Part shown: one piece after another, positions 31,850 through 39,086 of the stretch
Layout of the letters: each line of letters begins with the position of its first letter
Position numbering within the stretch: the first letter of the stretch is position 1
NCBI RefSeq assembly: GCF_014490745.1
Contig: NZ_LZEU01000001.1
Location: forward strand, 4,181,501-4,245,500
Source: Pseudomonas alcaligenes
GTDB lineage: Bacteria > Pseudomonadota > Gammaproteobacteria > Pseudomonadales > Pseudomonadaceae
DNA length: 64,000 bases
Direction: 5' to 3'
Translations under genes and position numbers: made by a program
The notes under the pieces: model-generated
Seen by the model: the letters and a program-made list of their open reading frames with translations, nothing else
What the model was told of the DNA's origin: nothing
Databases searched by the model: none

Positions 31850-32287
31850 GTGGCGCAGCCTTTTACCCTGCTGCTGCGGGTGCGCTACGGCGAATGCGAT
31901 GCGCAGCAGGTGGTGTTCAATGCGCGCTACGGCGATTACATCGACGTGGCCGCCACCGAGTTCTACCGTGTTCTGTTCGGCAGCTACCAGGCCCTGCTCG
32001 AGCGCGGCCTGGACAGCCAGGTGGTGCGCATGAACACCGACTGGAGCTCGTCGGCGCGCTTCGACGACGTGCTCGAGCTACGTGTGCAGACCCTGCGCCT
32101 GGGCACCACGTCCTACAGCCTGCAGGTGGACATCCTCCAGCACGCCGAGCAGCGCCTGGTGGCGCGCAGCGAAATCACCTACGTGATGATCGATGCCCGC
32201 AGCTTCACCAAGGTCGCCATCCCCGACGACCTGCGCGCCCGCTTCGAACAGGGCGCCCCCGGTGTGCTGATCAATCAGGCCGGCTGA
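31850..32287 (+). CDS. Hotdog-fold acyl-CoA thioesterase (4HBT family)
   Basis: A 145-residue hotdog protein with the 4-hydroxybenzoyl-CoA thioesterase-type motif VRYGECDAQQVVFNARYGDYID, with the catalytic-type Asp. It probably hydrolyses acyl-CoA thioesters. It starts with GTG one base after the cnoX stop codon (TAA A GTG), so it is cotranscribed. Confidence 0.85.
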   Translation: MAQPFTLLLRVRYGECDAQQVVFNARYGDYIDVAATEFYRVLFGSYQALLERGLDSQVVRMNTDWSSSARFDDVLELRVQTLRLGTTSYSLQVDILQHAEQRLVARSEITYVMIDARSFTKVAIPDDLRARFEQGAPGVLINQAG

Positions 32288-32341
32288 TCGACTCACCGCC
32301 GAGCAGGGCGGGTTAGATCCGCGCCACCCGACAGCGATCCC

Positions 32342-32695
32342 TCATTCAATCCAGCGATACAGCGGCGCCTCGTCCCCGCTTTCCACCCGCACCTGCGGGC
32401 AGTGGCGCAGGCGCACCAGCAGGCGCTTGCCAGCCATTTCGCTACCGGCCAGACCGGCCAGCGCCGCCAGCAGCTGCGGCCCGTCCAGGGCGCCGGCCTG
32501 CTGCAGCAGCGCCTGAGCCGCCTGCCACTGGCCGTCCGCGGCGCGCTCGCCGGCTATCGGGCGGGCAACCGTCGCCGGCTCGACCGCCAGGCCTTCGCGC
32601 GGCAACAACGCCGCCAGCTGCGCCCAGTCTTCCTGATCCATCTGTACCGTCAGATCCACCGGCCAGTCGCCGATCTGCCCCTTGATTCGCAGCAT
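32342..32695 (-). CDS. Conserved hypothetical protein
   Basis: A 117-residue soluble protein starting MLRIKGQIGDWPVDL. No catalytic motif or domain is recognised; the N-terminal third looks beta-rich and the rest helical and Ala/Leu-rich. It is convergent with the thioesterase gene and divergent from the zinc operon (122 bp). I believe a homologue lies at this place in P. aeruginosa (from memory). Confidence 0.7.
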   Translation of the reverse strand: MLRIKGQIGDWPVDLTVQMDQEDWAQLAALLPREGLAVEPATVARPIAGERAADGQWQAAQALLQQAGALDGPQLLAALAGLAGSEMAGKRLLVRLRHCPQVRVESGDEAPLYRWIE

Positions 32696-32774
32696 TGCCC
32701 ACTCCTCGCTCAATGCCGGCATGCTGCCACGCCGCTCCGCCGCCGCCAAACAGCGCTAGGCAAGCTCATTTAAA

Positions 32775-32793
32775 ACTTGTTATAACATAACCA
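32775..32793. promoter_or_regulatory. Putative Zur box
   Basis: TTGTTATAACATAAC contains the perfect inverted repeat GTTAT-AAC-ATAAC at 32779-32791, matching Zur operators (TGTTATANTATAACA type). It lies 25 bp before the His-rich zinc protein start codon, in an unusually AT-rich segment. It could also serve the divergent hypothetical gene. Confidence 0.8.
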
Positions 32794-32817
32794 TAAATTC
32801 TCATCTGGAGACCTGCC

Positions 32818-33393
32818 ATGCGTCGTACCCTGCTCGCCCTGTCCATCGCCCTGCTGCCCCTGGCCGCTGCCCAGGCCTCCGAAGAGGAGCATGGCAGCCT
32901 CGGCAAGCACGAGCATGGCGTGGCCACACTAGACGTGGCGCTGGATGGCCAGACCCTGGAGCTCCAGCTGGAAAGCCCGGCCATGAACATCGTCGGCTTC
33001 GAACATGCCGCCAGCAGCGCGGCGGATCAGGCCAAGGCTGCCAGCGCCAAGGCGCAGCTGCAGCAGGCGCTGGAACTGTTCGGCCTGCCGGCCGCGGCCG
33101 GCTGCAGCATTGCCAGCCTGGAGCTGCACAGCCCGCTGTTCGGCGACGCGGCGCATGACCATGACCATGACCATGACCATGATCAGTCTGCCGGCGAACA
33201 CGCCCACGAGCACAGCGATGTGGATGCCGCCTACCGCCTGACCTGCAGCCAGCCGCAGCAGCTGAACGGCCTCGATCTCGGCCTGTTCTTCCAACGCTTC
33301 CCCGCCACCGAGAAACTTCAGGTGCAGCTGATCGGCCCCAACGGCCAGCAGGGGGCCGAACTGAGCCCGGGCAACCCACGGCTGAATTTCTGA
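32818..33393 (+). CDS. DUF2796 (ZrgA-like) histidine-rich periplasmic zinc protein
   Basis: A 191-residue exported protein with signal peptide LLALSIALLPLAAAQA. The mature N-terminus has EEEHGSLGKHEHGVA, and a central metal-binding tract of alternating His and Asp (encoded at 33154-33183) is followed by HAHEHSD. DUF2796 proteins such as Vibrio ZrgA are Zur-regulated zinc-uptake components. The Zur box just upstream and the ABC genes downstream agree. SD GGAG lies about 8 nt before the ATG. Confidence 0.9.
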   Translation: MRRTLLALSIALLPLAAAQASEEEHGSLGKHEHGVATLDVALDGQTLELQLESPAMNIVGFEHAASSAADQAKAASAKAQLQQALELFGLPAAAGCSIASLELHSPLFGDAAHDHDHDHDHDQSAGEHAHEHSDVDAAYRLTCSQPQQLNGLDLGLFFQRFPATEKLQVQLIGPNGQQGAELSPGNPRLNF

Positions 33394-33499
33394 GCAACTC
33401 CCGCGCGGCCCAGGGAACCGGGCGCCGCGCGGGTGATCCGACTACACCTGTGACGGCGCAATCCCTATGCTGTCGACCTCTCAGCCAACCCGGTGCGCC

Positions 33500-34207
33500 A
33501 TGCCCACACCCCTGATCGAACTCAGCGACCTCGGCTTCGCCTGGCCCGGCCAGGCCGAGCTGCTGGACATCCCCGCCTTCGCCCTGGACGCCGGCTCCAG
33601 CCTGTTCCTCAAGGGCCCCAGCGGTAGCGGCAAGACCACCCTGCTCGGCCTGCTCGGCGGCGTGCAGAAGCCCGGACGCGGCAGCGTGAAGCTGCTCGGC
33701 CAGGATCTGACCCGACTCTCCGCCGGCGCTCGCGACCGCTTCCGCGTCGACCACACCGGCTACATCTTCCAGCAGTTCAACCTGCTGCCGTTCCTCTCGG
33801 TGCGCGAGAACGTCGAACTGCCCTGCCGCTTCTCCAAATCCCGCGCCGAACGCGCCCGCCAGCGCCACGGCAGCATCGATACGGCCGCCACGCGCCTGCT
33901 CGAACACCTGGGGCTAAAGGCGGAACTGCTGGAACGGCGCGCCGATGCCCTGTCGATCGGCCAGCAACAACGGGTCGCCGCCGCCCGTGCACTGATCGGC
34001 CAGCCGGAACTGGTGATCGCCGACGAACCGACCTCGGCCCTGGATGCCGACGCGCGCGAAGCGTTCCTCCAGCTGCTGTTCGCCGAATGCCGCGAAGCCG
34101 GTGCCAGCCTGCTGTTCGTCAGCCATGACCAGAGCCTGGCGCCGCTGTTCGACCGCAGCCTGTCGCTGGCCGAACTGAACCGCGCCAGCCGCGCCCCGGA
34201 GGTCTGA
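33500..34207 (+). CDS. ABC transporter ATP-binding protein (MacB/LolD type)
   Basis: A 235-residue ATPase with Walker A GPSGSGKTT, Q-loop FQQFNLLPFLSV, signature LSIGQQQRVAAARAL (second Gly replaced by Ile), Walker B LVIADEPTSALD and switch His in FVSHD. The sequence belongs to the group working with FtsX/MacB-type permeases, such as the next gene. Part of the zinc-starvation operon. The ATG at 33500 is preferred over an upstream frame extension. Confidence 0.9.
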   Translation: MPTPLIELSDLGFAWPGQAELLDIPAFALDAGSSLFLKGPSGSGKTTLLGLLGGVQKPGRGSVKLLGQDLTRLSAGARDRFRVDHTGYIFQQFNLLPFLSVRENVELPCRFSKSRAERARQRHGSIDTAATRLLEHLGLKAELLERRADALSIGQQQRVAAARALIGQPELVIADEPTSALDADAREAFLQLLFAECREAGASLLFVSHDQSLAPLFDRSLSLAELNRASRAPEV

Positions 34208-34208
34208 G

Positions 34209-35471
34209 ATGTACCTGCTGCGCCTGGCCCTGGCGAGCCTCAACAATCGCCGCTTCACCGCCCTGCTCACCGTGTTCGCCATCGCCCTGTCGGTGTGCCT
34301 GCTGCTGGCCGTCGAACGGGTGCGCAGCGAGGCGCGCGCCAGTTTCGCCAGCACCATCAGCGGCACCGACCTGATAGTCGGCGCCCGTTCGGGCTCGGTG
34401 AACCTGCTGCTGTATTCGGTATTTCGCATCGGCAACGCCACCAACAATATCCGCTGGGACAGCTTCGAAACCCTGGCCCAGCAGCCGCAGGTGAAGTGGG
34501 CGATCCCGCTGTCGCTGGGCGACTCGCACCGTGGCTACCGGGTGCTCGGCACCGATAGCGGCTACTTCGAGCACTACCGCTACGGCCGCGCCCAGCCGCT
34601 GCAGCTGGCCGAGGGCAAGCCGTTCGCCGACCTGTTCGAAGTGGTGCTCGGCGCCGAAGTGGCGCAGGCACTGCACTACAAGCTGGGCGACCGGATCGTC
34701 CTGGCCCACGGTGTCAGTACCGTCAGCCTGACCCAGCACGACGACAAGCCGTTCACCGTGGTCGGCATCCTCGCCCGCACCGGCACGCCGGTGGATCGCA
34801 CCCTGCACATTTCCCTGGCCGGCATGGAGGCGCTGCACGTCGACTGGCAGAACGGCGTGCCGGCCCGTGGTGCCGGCAAGGTCTCGGCCGAGCAGGCGCG
34901 CGAGATGCACCTGCAGCCCAAAGCGATAACGGCAGTGCTACTGGGGCTGAAGAGCAAGATCGCCACCTTCGCCGTGCAGCGCCAGGTCAACGAATACCGC
35001 GGCGAACCGCTGCAGGCGATCCTCCCCGGCGTGGCCCTGCAGGAACTGTGGAGCCTGATGGGCGTGGCCGAGAAGGCACTGCTGGTGGTCTCGCTGTTCG
35101 TCGTGCTGACCGGCCTGATCGGCATGCTCACCGCCATCCTCACCAGCCTCAACGAACGCCGCCGCGAGATGGCCATCCTGCGTTCGGTGGGCGCGCGGCC
35201 CTGGCATGTCGCCGGCCTGCTGGTACTGGAAGCCTTTGCCCTGGCCGGCGCCGGCGTGGTGCTGGGCCTGACCCTGCTGTACCTGGGCATAGCCGCCAGC
35301 CAGGGCTACGTGCAGGCACAGTACGGCCTGTTCCTGCCGCTGGCGCTGCCGAGTGGCTATGAGTGGAGCCTGCTCGGCGCTATCCTGGCCGCCGCCCTGC
35401 TGATGGGCAGCGTGCCGGCCTGGCGCGCCTATCGGCAGTCATTGGCCGATGGCCTGTCGATTCGTCTATGA
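34209..35471 (+). CDS. ABC transporter permease (FtsX/MacB type)
   Basis: A 420-residue permease with one N-terminal membrane segment, a large periplasmic MacB-like domain (about 45-270, with GARSGSVNLLLYSVFRIGNA) and three C-terminal segments in the FtsX arrangement (LNERRREMAILRSVGARPW coupling helix). It starts one base after the ATPase stop. It may export or extract a lipoprotein or metallophore-like factor during zinc limitation; the substrate is unknown. Confidence 0.9.
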   Translation: MYLLRLALASLNNRRFTALLTVFAIALSVCLLLAVERVRSEARASFASTISGTDLIVGARSGSVNLLLYSVFRIGNATNNIRWDSFETLAQQPQVKWAIPLSLGDSHRGYRVLGTDSGYFEHYRYGRAQPLQLAEGKPFADLFEVVLGAEVAQALHYKLGDRIVLAHGVSTVSLTQHDDKPFTVVGILARTGTPVDRTLHISLAGMEALHVDWQNGVPARGAGKVSAEQAREMHLQPKAITAVLLGLKSKIATFAVQRQVNEYRGEPLQAILPGVALQELWSLMGVAEKALLVVSLFVVLTGLIGMLTAILTSLNERRREMAILRSVGARPWHVAGLLVLEAFALAGAGVVLGLTLLYLGIAASQGYVQAQYGLFLPLALPSGYEWSLLGAILAAALLMGSVPAWRAYRQSLADGLSIRL

Positions 35472-35478
35472 GGTAGTC

Positions 35479-35991
35479 ATGCGCAGTTTGCTGCTCGCCC
35501 TGCTGTTGTCCTGCATCACTCCGCTGTGGGCGGCGGAACCGCGCGCACTGACCTGGGTCGAGATGATTCCGCCGGACGCCCCGCCGCAGCCGGCGCAGCA
35601 AGCGCCACTGCACGACCTGTCGCAACTGGCCGACGCCCTGGCTGCGGAAAGCGCCCCCGCCGCCACCCAGCAATCCCCCGCCGCGCCGGTGGTACAGGCG
35701 CTGGACGGCCAGCAGGTCAAGCTGCCGGGCTACATAGTGCCGCTGGACGTGACCGAAGAAGGCCGGGTGACCGAGTTTCTCTTCGTGCCCTACTTCGGCG
35801 CCTGCATCCATGTGCCGCCACCGCCGTCGAACCAGATCGTGCATGTGCGCAGCGAGCTGGGCGTGCTGATGGACGAGCTGTCGCAGCCGTTCTGGATCGA
35901 AGGCCCGCTCAAGGTCGAGGCCAGCAGCAGCGACATGGGCAACGCCGGCTACCAGATGGACGCCGAGAAGATCTATCCCTACGAGATGTAG
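35479..35991 (+). CDS. DUF3299 exported protein
   Basis: A 170-residue protein with a signal peptide (LLLALLLSCITPLWA). The DUF3299 core includes LPGYIVPLDVTEEGRVTEFLFVPYFGACIHVPPPP and a conserved IYPYEM end. Cys in FGACIH is a possible metal ligand. It is the last gene of the Zur-box operon, 7 bp after the permease. Function unknown, likely periplasmic. Confidence 0.87.
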   Translation: MRSLLLALLLSCITPLWAAEPRALTWVEMIPPDAPPQPAQQAPLHDLSQLADALAAESAPAATQQSPAAPVVQALDGQQVKLPGYIVPLDVTEEGRVTEFLFVPYFGACIHVPPPPSNQIVHVRSELGVLMDELSQPFWIEGPLKVEASSSDMGNAGYQMDAEKIYPYEM

Positions 35992-36026
35992 TGCGACAGG
36001 CCGTCGCACCCCAACCTACTTGGCCA

Positions 36027-36040
36027 TTGAGCCAGGTCAA
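36027..36040. promoter_or_regulatory. Putative ANR/FNR box upstream of oprG
   Basis: TTGAGCCAGGTCAA: perfect TTGA and TCAA half sites with the 6-base spacing of FNR/ANR sites, although the inner T and A of TTGAT-N4-ATCAA are not kept. It is centred about 73 bp before the oprG ATG. ANR control of oprG is known in P. aeruginosa. Confidence 0.65.
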
Positions 36041-36106
36041 CAAGTGCCCCATCAGGCCGGCTGACAATTCACTCAGCCAAACACTTTCAAACTGATGGAG
36101 CACACC

Positions 36107-36793
36107 ATGCACAAGCCCCTGCTGAAGGCTTCCCTTCTCGCCCTGGCCATCGCCGCGCCCGCTGCGCAGGCCTTCGAAGCCGGCGACATCATCGTCCGCG
36201 CCGGCGCCATCACCGTCGATCCGCACGAGAGCAGCAGCGACATCTGGGTCGGTGCGCTGAACACCGACGTGGCCGGCAGCAAGGCCACCCTCGACAGCGA
36301 CACCCAGCTGGGCCTGAACTTCGCCTACATGGTCACCGATCATGTCGGTGTCGAACTGCTGGCCGCCACGCCATTCAGCCATGACGTCGGGGTCAAGGGC
36401 ATGCCCGGCGCCTTCGCCGGCCTCAACGGCAAGCTCGGCTCGCTCAAACAACTGCCGCCTACCCTCAGCCTGGTGTACTACCCGCTGGACAAGCAGTCGG
36501 CCTTCCAGCCCTATGTCGGCGCCGGCATCAACTACACCTGGTTCTTCGATACCGAGCTGAGCAGCGAAGCCGAAGACAAGGGCTTCAGCGGCCTGGACAT
36601 GGACAACTCCTGGGGCCTGGCCGGTCAGGTGGGCATGGACTACATGCTCAGCGACAACATCATGCTCAACGCCCAGGTGCGCTACATCGACATCGACACC
36701 ACCGGCACCACCCACTTCGCTGGCAAAGAGGTCAAGGTCGATGTGGATGTCGATCCCTTTGTTTACATGGTCGGCCTGGGTTACAAGTTTTAA
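36107..36793 (+). CDS. oprG: Outer-membrane protein OprG (OmpW family)
   Basis: A 228-residue eight-stranded barrel with a signal peptide (LLKASLLALAIAAPAAQA). The OmpW pattern is clear: FEAGDIIVRAGAITVDP, MVTDHVGVELLAATPFSHD, and the terminal VYMVGLGYKF strand ending in Phe. OmpW/OprG proteins form a lateral route for small hydrophobic molecules. The ATG at 36107 has GGAG 7 nt upstream. Confidence 0.93.
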   Translation: MHKPLLKASLLALAIAAPAAQAFEAGDIIVRAGAITVDPHESSSDIWVGALNTDVAGSKATLDSDTQLGLNFAYMVTDHVGVELLAATPFSHDVGVKGMPGAFAGLNGKLGSLKQLPPTLSLVYYPLDKQSAFQPYVGAGINYTWFFDTELSSEAEDKGFSGLDMDNSWGLAGQVGMDYMLSDNIMLNAQVRYIDIDTTGTTHFAGKEVKVDVDVDPFVYMVGLGYKF

Positions 36794-36830
36794 ACCTCGC
36801 CCTCCTGCCCATCCGGCACGGCAGAAAAGA

Positions 36831-36857
36831 AAAAGCCCCGCATTGCGGGGCTTTTTT
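36831..36857 (+). terminator. Terminator after oprG
   Basis: AAAAGCCCCGC / GCGGGGCTTTT with a 3-base loop and a T-run. Confidence 0.92.
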
Positions 36858-36870
36858 GTGGCTACGGACT

Positions 36871-36921
36871 GTAGGGCGGGTGAAACCCGCGAGCAGGCAG
36901 CGCGGGTTTCACCCGCCCTAC
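36871..36921. repeat. 21-bp perfect palindrome (GTAGGGCGGGTG type)
   Basis: Arms of 21 bp, GTAGGGCGGGTGAAACCCGC plus G and the exact reverse complement at 36901-36921, with a 9-base loop. It lies between the oprG terminator and the convergent epimerase end, and is related to 9987-10019 and 47619-47679. Confidence 0.85.
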
Positions 36922-37850
36922 GCGCGCCCCAGCAACTGGGCCAGGCCAACCTGCAGCGGGGTGGCCGGGGCCAGCTGGAAGCGCTGGCGCAGCAGGCCGT
37001 TGTCCGCCCGCGAGTGGCGGATGTCGCCGGCACGGGCCGCGCCGTGGCTCACCGCCGGCAGCTCGCCGAGCACCGCGCGGATGCCGGCCAGCAGCTGGTT
37101 GAGGCTGACCGACTGGCCGTGGCCGACGTTCACTGCGCCGGCTTGTACCTGCGCCTGGGTCAGGCCCTGCACCAGCAGCGGCACCAGGTCGGCGACGTAG
37201 AAGAAGTCGCGGGTCTGCTCGCCATCGCCGAATACGCTGATCGGCACGCCGCCCAGGGCGCGCTCGGTGAAGATGCTGATCACCCCCGAGTAGGGCGAGG
37301 ACGGATCCTGACGCGGGCCGAAAATATTGAAGAAGCGGAAGATCACCGGCTCCAGGCCATGCTGGCGCTGGTAGAAGTCCAGGTAGTGCTCGCTGGCCAG
37401 CTTGTCCGCGGCATAGGGGGTTAGCGGCGCCTTGGGCGTGTCCTCGCGCACCGCCACGCCTTCGCCGTTGTTGCCATACACCGCCGCGCTGGAGGCGAAC
37501 ACCACGCGGCGCACGCCGGCCTCGCGCATCGATTCACAGACGTTCAGGGTGCCGATGAAGTTGCTCTGGTGGGTGGCCACCGGGTCGTCCACCGAAGCCT
37601 GCACCGAGGCCACCGCGGCCAGGTGGGCGACGGCCTGGCAGCCGGCCATGGCACGGCGCACCAGGGCGGCATCGGCGACGTCGCCTTCGAGCAGTTCCAG
37701 GCGCGGGTTGTCCAGGGCCAGGTTGCTGCGCTTGCCGGTGGACAGGTTGTCCAGCACGCGCACGCGGTGGCCGGCGGCCAGCAGCGCATCGCAGAGGTGC
37801 GAGCCGATAAAGCCGGCGCCGCCGGTGACCAGGATCAGGGAATCGGACAT
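36918..37850 (-). CDS. NAD-dependent epimerase/dehydratase (extended SDR)
   Basis: A 310-residue extended SDR with NAD-binding TGGAGFIGSHLCDAL, LDNLSTGKRSN, the catalytic ASSAAVYG serine and Y-x3-K in YAADKLASE, plus FRFFNIFGPRQ. It resembles UDP-glucose 4-epimerase and related nucleotide-sugar enzymes. No glycosyltransferase or O-antigen genes are adjacent, so the substrate is open. The ATG at 37850 gives the usual short N-terminus before the TGG motif. The gene end reaches into the palindrome at 36871-36921. Confidence 0.87.
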   Translation of the reverse strand: MSDSLILVTGGAGFIGSHLCDALLAAGHRVRVLDNLSTGKRSNLALDNPRLELLEGDVADAALVRRAMAGCQAVAHLAAVASVQASVDDPVATHQSNFIGTLNVCESMREAGVRRVVFASSAAVYGNNGEGVAVREDTPKAPLTPYAADKLASEHYLDFYQRQHGLEPVIFRFFNIFGPRQDPSSPYSGVISIFTERALGGVPISVFGDGEQTRDFFYVADLVPLLVQGLTQAQVQAGAVNVGHGQSVSLNQLLAGIRAVLGELPAVSHGAARAGDIRHSRADNGLLRQRFQLAPATPLQVGLAQLLGRA

Positions 37851-37857
37851 GCGTTTC

Positions 37858-38742
37858 TCAGAGATGACGGTAGTAACGGTCGAGCAACGCCGGCAGCCCG
37901 GCGCGCCAGGCCCGCGGCTTGATGCCGAAGGTATGGAAGATCTTCTTGCAGGCCAGCACCGCGTGCTGCGGCTCGTCGGCCGCATCCGGGCGGGCGGCAT
38001 GGGCCTGCGGGCTGACTTCCTGCACCTTGAGCGGATGCAGCGGGCGCGCCTCGCCGAGAATCGCCTGCCCCAGCGCCAGCGGCGTGGTCGCCTCGTGGGC
38101 GCCGTAGTGATAGGTGCCCCACAGCGGGGTCTGGCAGTCGAGCTGCTTGAGCACGGCGAGAATCACCCGCGCGGCATCATCGACCAGGGTCGGGTTGCCG
38201 CGGCGGTCGTCGGCCATGAACAGCTCCTGGCCCAGCTCGGCACGCCGCAGGAAGCGCCCGAGCAGGCCCTCGGCGCTGTCGTCGAGCAGCCAGCCGAAGC
38301 GCAGCAGCACATGCCGCGGGCAGGTGGCGCGCACGCTCTGCTCGATACGACGCAGGGCCTGGCCGCGGATGCCCAGCGGAATCGGTTCATCCTTCTCGCT
38401 GTAGGCGGTGGCGCGCGAGCCGTCGAATACCCGGTAGCTGGAGGGCTGCAGGAGGAGAATGTTGTGGTGCTGGCACAGTTCGGTGAGGCGCTCGACGGCG
38501 CGTTCCTGGATGGCCAGGCGCTTCTCGTCGATGGCCTCGGCCTGGAACCAGTCATGGTAATAGGCAAGGTTGATCAGCGCCGCCGGACGGGTCTCGTCGA
38601 GCAGCTGGGTCAGGCTGGCCACATCCCAGCCGCCCTCGGGCGGGCGCGGGGCAAGGAAGCCGATATCTTCTTCGGCGCCCAGGCGGATCAGCGCCTGCCC
38701 CAAGGCATTGCCGCCGCCCAGCAGCATCAGGCGCATGCGCAT
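37858..38742 (-). CDS. RmlD-like sugar-nucleotide dehydrogenase family protein
   Basis: A 294-residue SDR-like protein beginning MRMRLMLLGGGNALGQALIR. It is of the RmlD substrate-binding type but deviates at the catalytic site: the region LQPSSYRVFDGSR stands where YVFDG is normal, and no clear Y-x3-K is seen. It may therefore be a non-catalytic or altered member. It ends 7 bp before the epimerase start and is cotranscribed. Start ATG 38742 (38736 possible). Confidence 0.72.
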   Translation of the reverse strand: MRMRLMLLGGGNALGQALIRLGAEEDIGFLAPRPPEGGWDVASLTQLLDETRPAALINLAYYHDWFQAEAIDEKRLAIQERAVERLTELCQHHNILLLQPSSYRVFDGSRATAYSEKDEPIPLGIRGQALRRIEQSVRATCPRHVLLRFGWLLDDSAEGLLGRFLRRAELGQELFMADDRRGNPTLVDDAARVILAVLKQLDCQTPLWGTYHYGAHEATTPLALGQAILGEARPLHPLKVQEVSPQAHAARPDAADEPQHAVLACKKIFHTFGIKPRAWRAGLPALLDRYYRHL

Positions 38743-38797
38743 GGTGGTGCGGGTTACTCCAATCACAAAAGAAACAGGCTGCCAGGCAGCCGGATTT

Positions 38798-38937
38798 AAA
38801 ACCTGTTTACGATTTTCTGAATTAGAGCCAGACAAGGCAAAAGCGGCCGAGGAAGCGCAGTTTACGAGCTGTAAATGAGCATTCCGAGGCCGTTTTTAAC
38901 GCCGGATGGCCGCGAGTCAGAAGATCGTAGACAGGTT
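38798..38937 (+). repeat. Dispersed palindromic repeat, copy D
   Basis: The core is CGCAGTTTACGAGCTGTAAA. Ends AAACCTGTTTACGATTTTCT and AGATCGTAGACAGGTTT are inverted repeats of each other with few mismatches. It lies upstream of the RmlD-like gene, in the 344-bp gap 38743-39086. The rest of the gap holds only the hairpin at 38985-39012 and a CCCTCACCCCGGCCCTCTCC fragment at about 39039-39059. Confidence 0.85.
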
Positions 38938-38984
38938 TTTGGGGCATTTTGCGGGTTTTACCGAAGGCCGTCACCCGCAAACTG

Positions 38985-39012
38985 CCGAACAGGCGCCGGG
39001 GCGCCTGTTCGG
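38985..39012. terminator. 13-bp perfect hairpin, probable transcript end for DUF1302-DUF1329
   Basis: CCGAACAGGCGCC / GGCGCCTGTTCGG with a 2-base loop, about 75 bp beyond the DUF1329 stop on the minus strand. There is no T-run immediately after the stem on the minus strand, so termination strength is uncertain. Confidence 0.5.
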
Positions 39013-39086
39013 GGGTGCTGCATGGTGATGGGTAGGGCCCCTCACCCCGGCCCTCTCCCGGAAGCAGAGGGAGGAATGCAGTGGCT

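Noticed and set aside
33500..35471. Classical zinc importer ZnuBC
   Set aside because: The permease is of the FtsX/MacB type with a large periplasmic domain, not the multi-helix ZnuB type, although the operon looks Zur-regulated.
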